From Bacteroidales bacterium (GTDB lineage Bacteria > Bacteroidota > Bacteroidia > Bacteroidales > P3), in NCBI GenBank assembly GCA_031262295.1, contig JAISIA010000065.1:1-33380 (forward strand): 33,380 nucleotides of DNA, written 5' to 3'. A model generated the notes under the pieces. That model ran no database searches, was not told the origin of the DNA, and worked only from the letters and a program-made list of their open reading frames with translations. Positions 32,089 through 33,380 of the stretch are shown in pieces. Position numbers and translations under genes: made by a program. Every line of letters starts with the position of its first letter. Position 1 is the first letter of the stretch.

Positions 32089-32739
32089 TTAGAATGATGT
32101 TCTGAATTTGAAAGTAGTTTCCCCCATACGAATCTCATCTCCGTCTTTGAGGATGTGAGGCTCAAAACCGATGTTATCACCGTTCACGAGAGTGCCATGT
32201 GATGACATTTCATCTTTCAGAGCATACTGTCCCGTGCGGAATAACAGTGTTGCATGCTTATTCGACATCATTCGGTCATTGACGGTAATATTACAGTTGA
32301 TGTCACGCCCGATAATATTCTGTCCTTCATAAAGTTTATAATCAACACCCATAGAATCAAAAGAGTAGGATACCAACCATCCGACTAACTTGCGTTCCGA
32401 ACGATACATCTTTTTCTCTACTTTCTCGCCCGCAGGAGTATATTCTACATCCGGTTCATCACCAAAAACTGTACGACTTAGACTTGGTGGTCGCATGGAT
32501 CCAGAAACAGTTTCTTTTTCATTGCCTGCAACCGTTTCTTGTTCGTCTATTATTGTTGTTTTTGTTCCGCCGAGCATGTCAGTTTTTGTCGGCATTTGGC
32601 TACTTAATCCTCCGCCAACAAAATTTTCGGTTTTTAGAGATGTTTTGCTCCCTACACCATAATTACTCTGTTTGCAATAAGGACAATTTTCTTCCTGATA
32701 ATAGTGTCCATTGGGACATTGCTTAAATTTTCCAGTCAT
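32089..32739 (-). CDS. Zinc-ribbon and FHA domain protein, first gene of the operon
   Basis: The 216-residue protein starts with a small metal-binding motif, CPNGHYY then NCPYC (Cys8, His12, Cys19, Cys22). A Thr/Ser/Glu-rich low-complexity linker follows (about 30-100), containing repeated T-ETV/ETVSG-like stretches. The FHA domain is at about 124-214: IIGRDINCN, SNKH, then SSHGTLVNG. The binding-site asparagine is thus replaced by His. No membrane segment is seen. The Thr-rich linker could itself be phosphorylated, as in FHA adaptor proteins such as GarA (inference). A full promoter precedes it, making it the first gene. Confidence 0.88.
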   Translation of the reverse strand: MTGKFKQCPNGHYYQEENCPYCKQSNYGVGSKTSLKTENFVGGGLSSQMPTKTDMLGGTKTTIIDEQETVAGNEKETVSGSMRPPSLSRTVFGDEPDVEYTPAGEKVEKKMYRSERKLVGWLVSYSFDSMGVDYKLYEGQNIIGRDINCNITVNDRMMSNKHATLLFRTGQYALKDEMSSHGTLVNGDNIGFEPHILKDGDEIRMGETTFKFRTSF

Positions 32740-32794
32740 AATGATATAAATTATTATTTTATATTTAATTCAAAATGCTTTAACTCAAATCGGT

Positions 32795-32854
32795 CATTAG
32801 AAAAAAAATAAAACTATCCCCTAAAAACCAATTTGTATTTAACAAATTTTTAGG
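32795..32854 (-). promoter_or_regulatory. Leader hairpin and T8 tract of the signalling operon
   Basis: On the minus strand CCTAAAAA (plus 32847-32854) pairs with TTTTTAGG (plus 32820-32827), and an inner ATTTGT/ACAAAT stem lies between them. A T-rich tract ending in T8 (plus 32801-32808) follows. The palindrome abuts the -7 box and covers the expected start of transcription. It could act as an operator or as an early terminator/attenuator. The CATTAG-A8-TA core is shared with 12772-12787. Confidence 0.45.
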
Positions 32855-32886
32855 CAAAAATAAATCACTTTTTAAAACAAACCAAA
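32855..32886 (-). promoter_or_regulatory. Promoter of the FHA/kinase operon
   Basis: The minus strand has TTTG (plus 32883-32886), exactly 20 bases, then TATTTTTG (plus 32855-32862). The first ATG (32739) lies about 110 bases below the predicted start. No other equally good promoter is seen inside the operon gaps. Confidence 0.6.
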
Positions 32887-32911
32887 CTTTTATCAATAAA
32901 AATTAATTTAC

Positions 32912-32932
32912 TATATATATATATATATATAT
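32912..32932. repeat. TA dinucleotide run
   Basis: About ten TA units in a row stand 26 bases above the -33 element of the signalling operon. Such tracts melt easily and can change length by slippage, so expression could vary, but this is speculation. Confidence 0.8.
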
Positions 32933-33049
32933 CAATTACTTATAATTTTATTTAATTTAAGGTAAAACTCTTATTTTGGGGGTGATTTTTTGTTTTTTCT
33001 TCTGAAAAATATGGAAATTGTGCTAAAAAATTCTTTTTTCTTTCTTTGG

Positions 33050-33076
33050 CAGTATGTGCAAATTTTGCACATACTG
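33050..33076. repeat. Palindrome with TGCAAATTTTGCA apex, terminator-like on plus strand
   Basis: Arms CAGTATGTGCA (33050-33060) and TGCACATACTG (33066-33076) enclose AATTT, and AATTTTTTATT follows on the plus strand. The apex sequence is the same as in the 39-base palindrome at 22561-22599, while the outer stem differs. Confidence 0.65.
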
Positions 33077-33094
33077 AATTTTTTATTGTAAAAA

Positions 33095-33110
33095 GACAAT
33101 CACAATTGTC
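33095..33110. repeat. Short hairpin followed by T run
   Basis: GACAAT (33095-33100) and ATTGTC (33105-33110) enclose CACA. Flanking A and T runs extend the pairing beyond one mismatch and leave TTTTT on the plus strand, so it looks terminator-like. Confidence 0.5.
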
Positions 33111-33125
33111 GTTTTTATATTCTAT

Positions 33126-33151
33126 AAATCGTCAGCCTTAGCTGACGATTT
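33126..33151. repeat. Perfect 11-bp hairpin
   Basis: AAATCGTCAGC (33126-33136) and GCTGACGATTT (33141-33151) pair fully around the loop CTTA. It stands between other hairpins in 33050-33380, a stretch in which I see no gene. Confidence 0.65.
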
Positions 33152-33263
33152 CCAATTGAAGTATGATAATGTTTTTTGAATTGGGTATACATTGTCTACC
33201 CTTTCTTTATAAATGAGGGAAAAATTGGTTAAAGATGCTTTAAGAAATACTTTCTGTTGAAAT

Positions 33264-33335
33264 TCTACAATTGTAATTGTAGAATTGGTATTCTCTATTT
33301 TGACAGTTGTAACTGTCGAATTGGTATTTTACATT
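33264..33335. repeat. Two 36-bp tandem units with covarying stems
   Basis: Unit one (33264-33299) and unit two (33300-33335) share the core TTGTAA and the flank GAATTGGTATT. Their stems differ in paired positions (T-A to G-C and A-T to G-C), so both fold: arms AATTCTACAATT/AATTGTAGAATT and GACAGTT/AACTGTC. A further GAATTGG occurs at 33178. The array may continue past the window. Confidence 0.7.
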
Positions 33336-33380
33336 TTCCAATTTCCATAAAAAGGAATATCTTTTCAATAAAGTGTTATT

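Noticed and set aside
32082-32180. Extended start of the VWA-FHA gene at 32180
   Set aside because: The extension would overlap the upstream FHA gene and bury the signal peptide, which starts at the Met at 32081.
22857-32739. Type VI secretion control cluster or TerY-P tellurite module
   Set aside because: Kinase, phosphatase, FHA and VWA genes fit in part, but no tss, vgr, hcp or ter genes are present.
33050-33335. CRISPR array
   Set aside because: Only two similar 36-bp units exist, the changes lie inside the stems rather than in spacers, and no cas genes are near.

Overview
The window is AT-rich chromosomal DNA from a member of the Bacteroidota, most likely order Bacteroidales. Three things point there. 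A giant secreted protein ends in a type IX secretion (T9SS) sorting domain. Promoters have the Bacteroidota form TTTG-N20-TAnnTTTG, seen with exact 20-nt spacing at four places. Shine-Dalgarno sequences are not evident ahead of the genes. No phage, conjugation or complete insertion-sequence genes are present.

Layout. 1-336: intergenic DNA with a covarying hairpin repeat and a strong terminator. 337-12228 (minus): one 3963-residue multidomain T9SS cargo protein with its own promoter. 12581-12653 (minus): tRNA-Phe(GAA) with promoter and terminator. 12847-17792 (minus): a housekeeping run transcribed cstA, recJ, ettA. 17878-20434 (plus): pdxJ and a U32-family gene, divergent from cstA. 20426-21697 (minus): an AAA_14/DUF4143 ATPase whose promoter region carries an alternating 20-bp inverted-repeat array. 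21698-22627: gene-poor, palindrome-rich DNA. 22628-22820: remains of a truncated secreted-protein gene joined to a transposase-like fragment. 22857-32739 (minus): a ten-gene signalling operon. 32740-33380: its promoter, then a cluster of hairpins and a 36-bp tandem structured repeat running to the window edge.

The signalling operon is the main attraction. In transcription order it encodes zinc-ribbon-FHA, VWA-TM-FHA, a small unknown protein, PP2C phosphatase-TM-periplasmic helix, FHA-TM-periplasmic coiled coil, a soluble Ser/Thr kinase with HLD in place of HRD, a Ser/Thr kinase-TM-FGE-like domain fusion, an exported unknown protein, FHA-DUF4190-like, and FHA-proline-rich-TM. Gene gaps are 3-39 bp, with two overlaps. 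Predicted topologies agree: FHA, kinase and phosphatase domains are cytoplasmic, while VWA, FGE-like and helical domains face the periplasm. The inference is an envelope-sensing phosphothreonine signalling complex with writer, eraser, several readers and periplasmic sensors. Its stimulus and output are not visible here.

The second theme is several families of short palindromes in which loop and flanks stay constant while stem bases change in compensating pairs. This suggests selection on folded structure.
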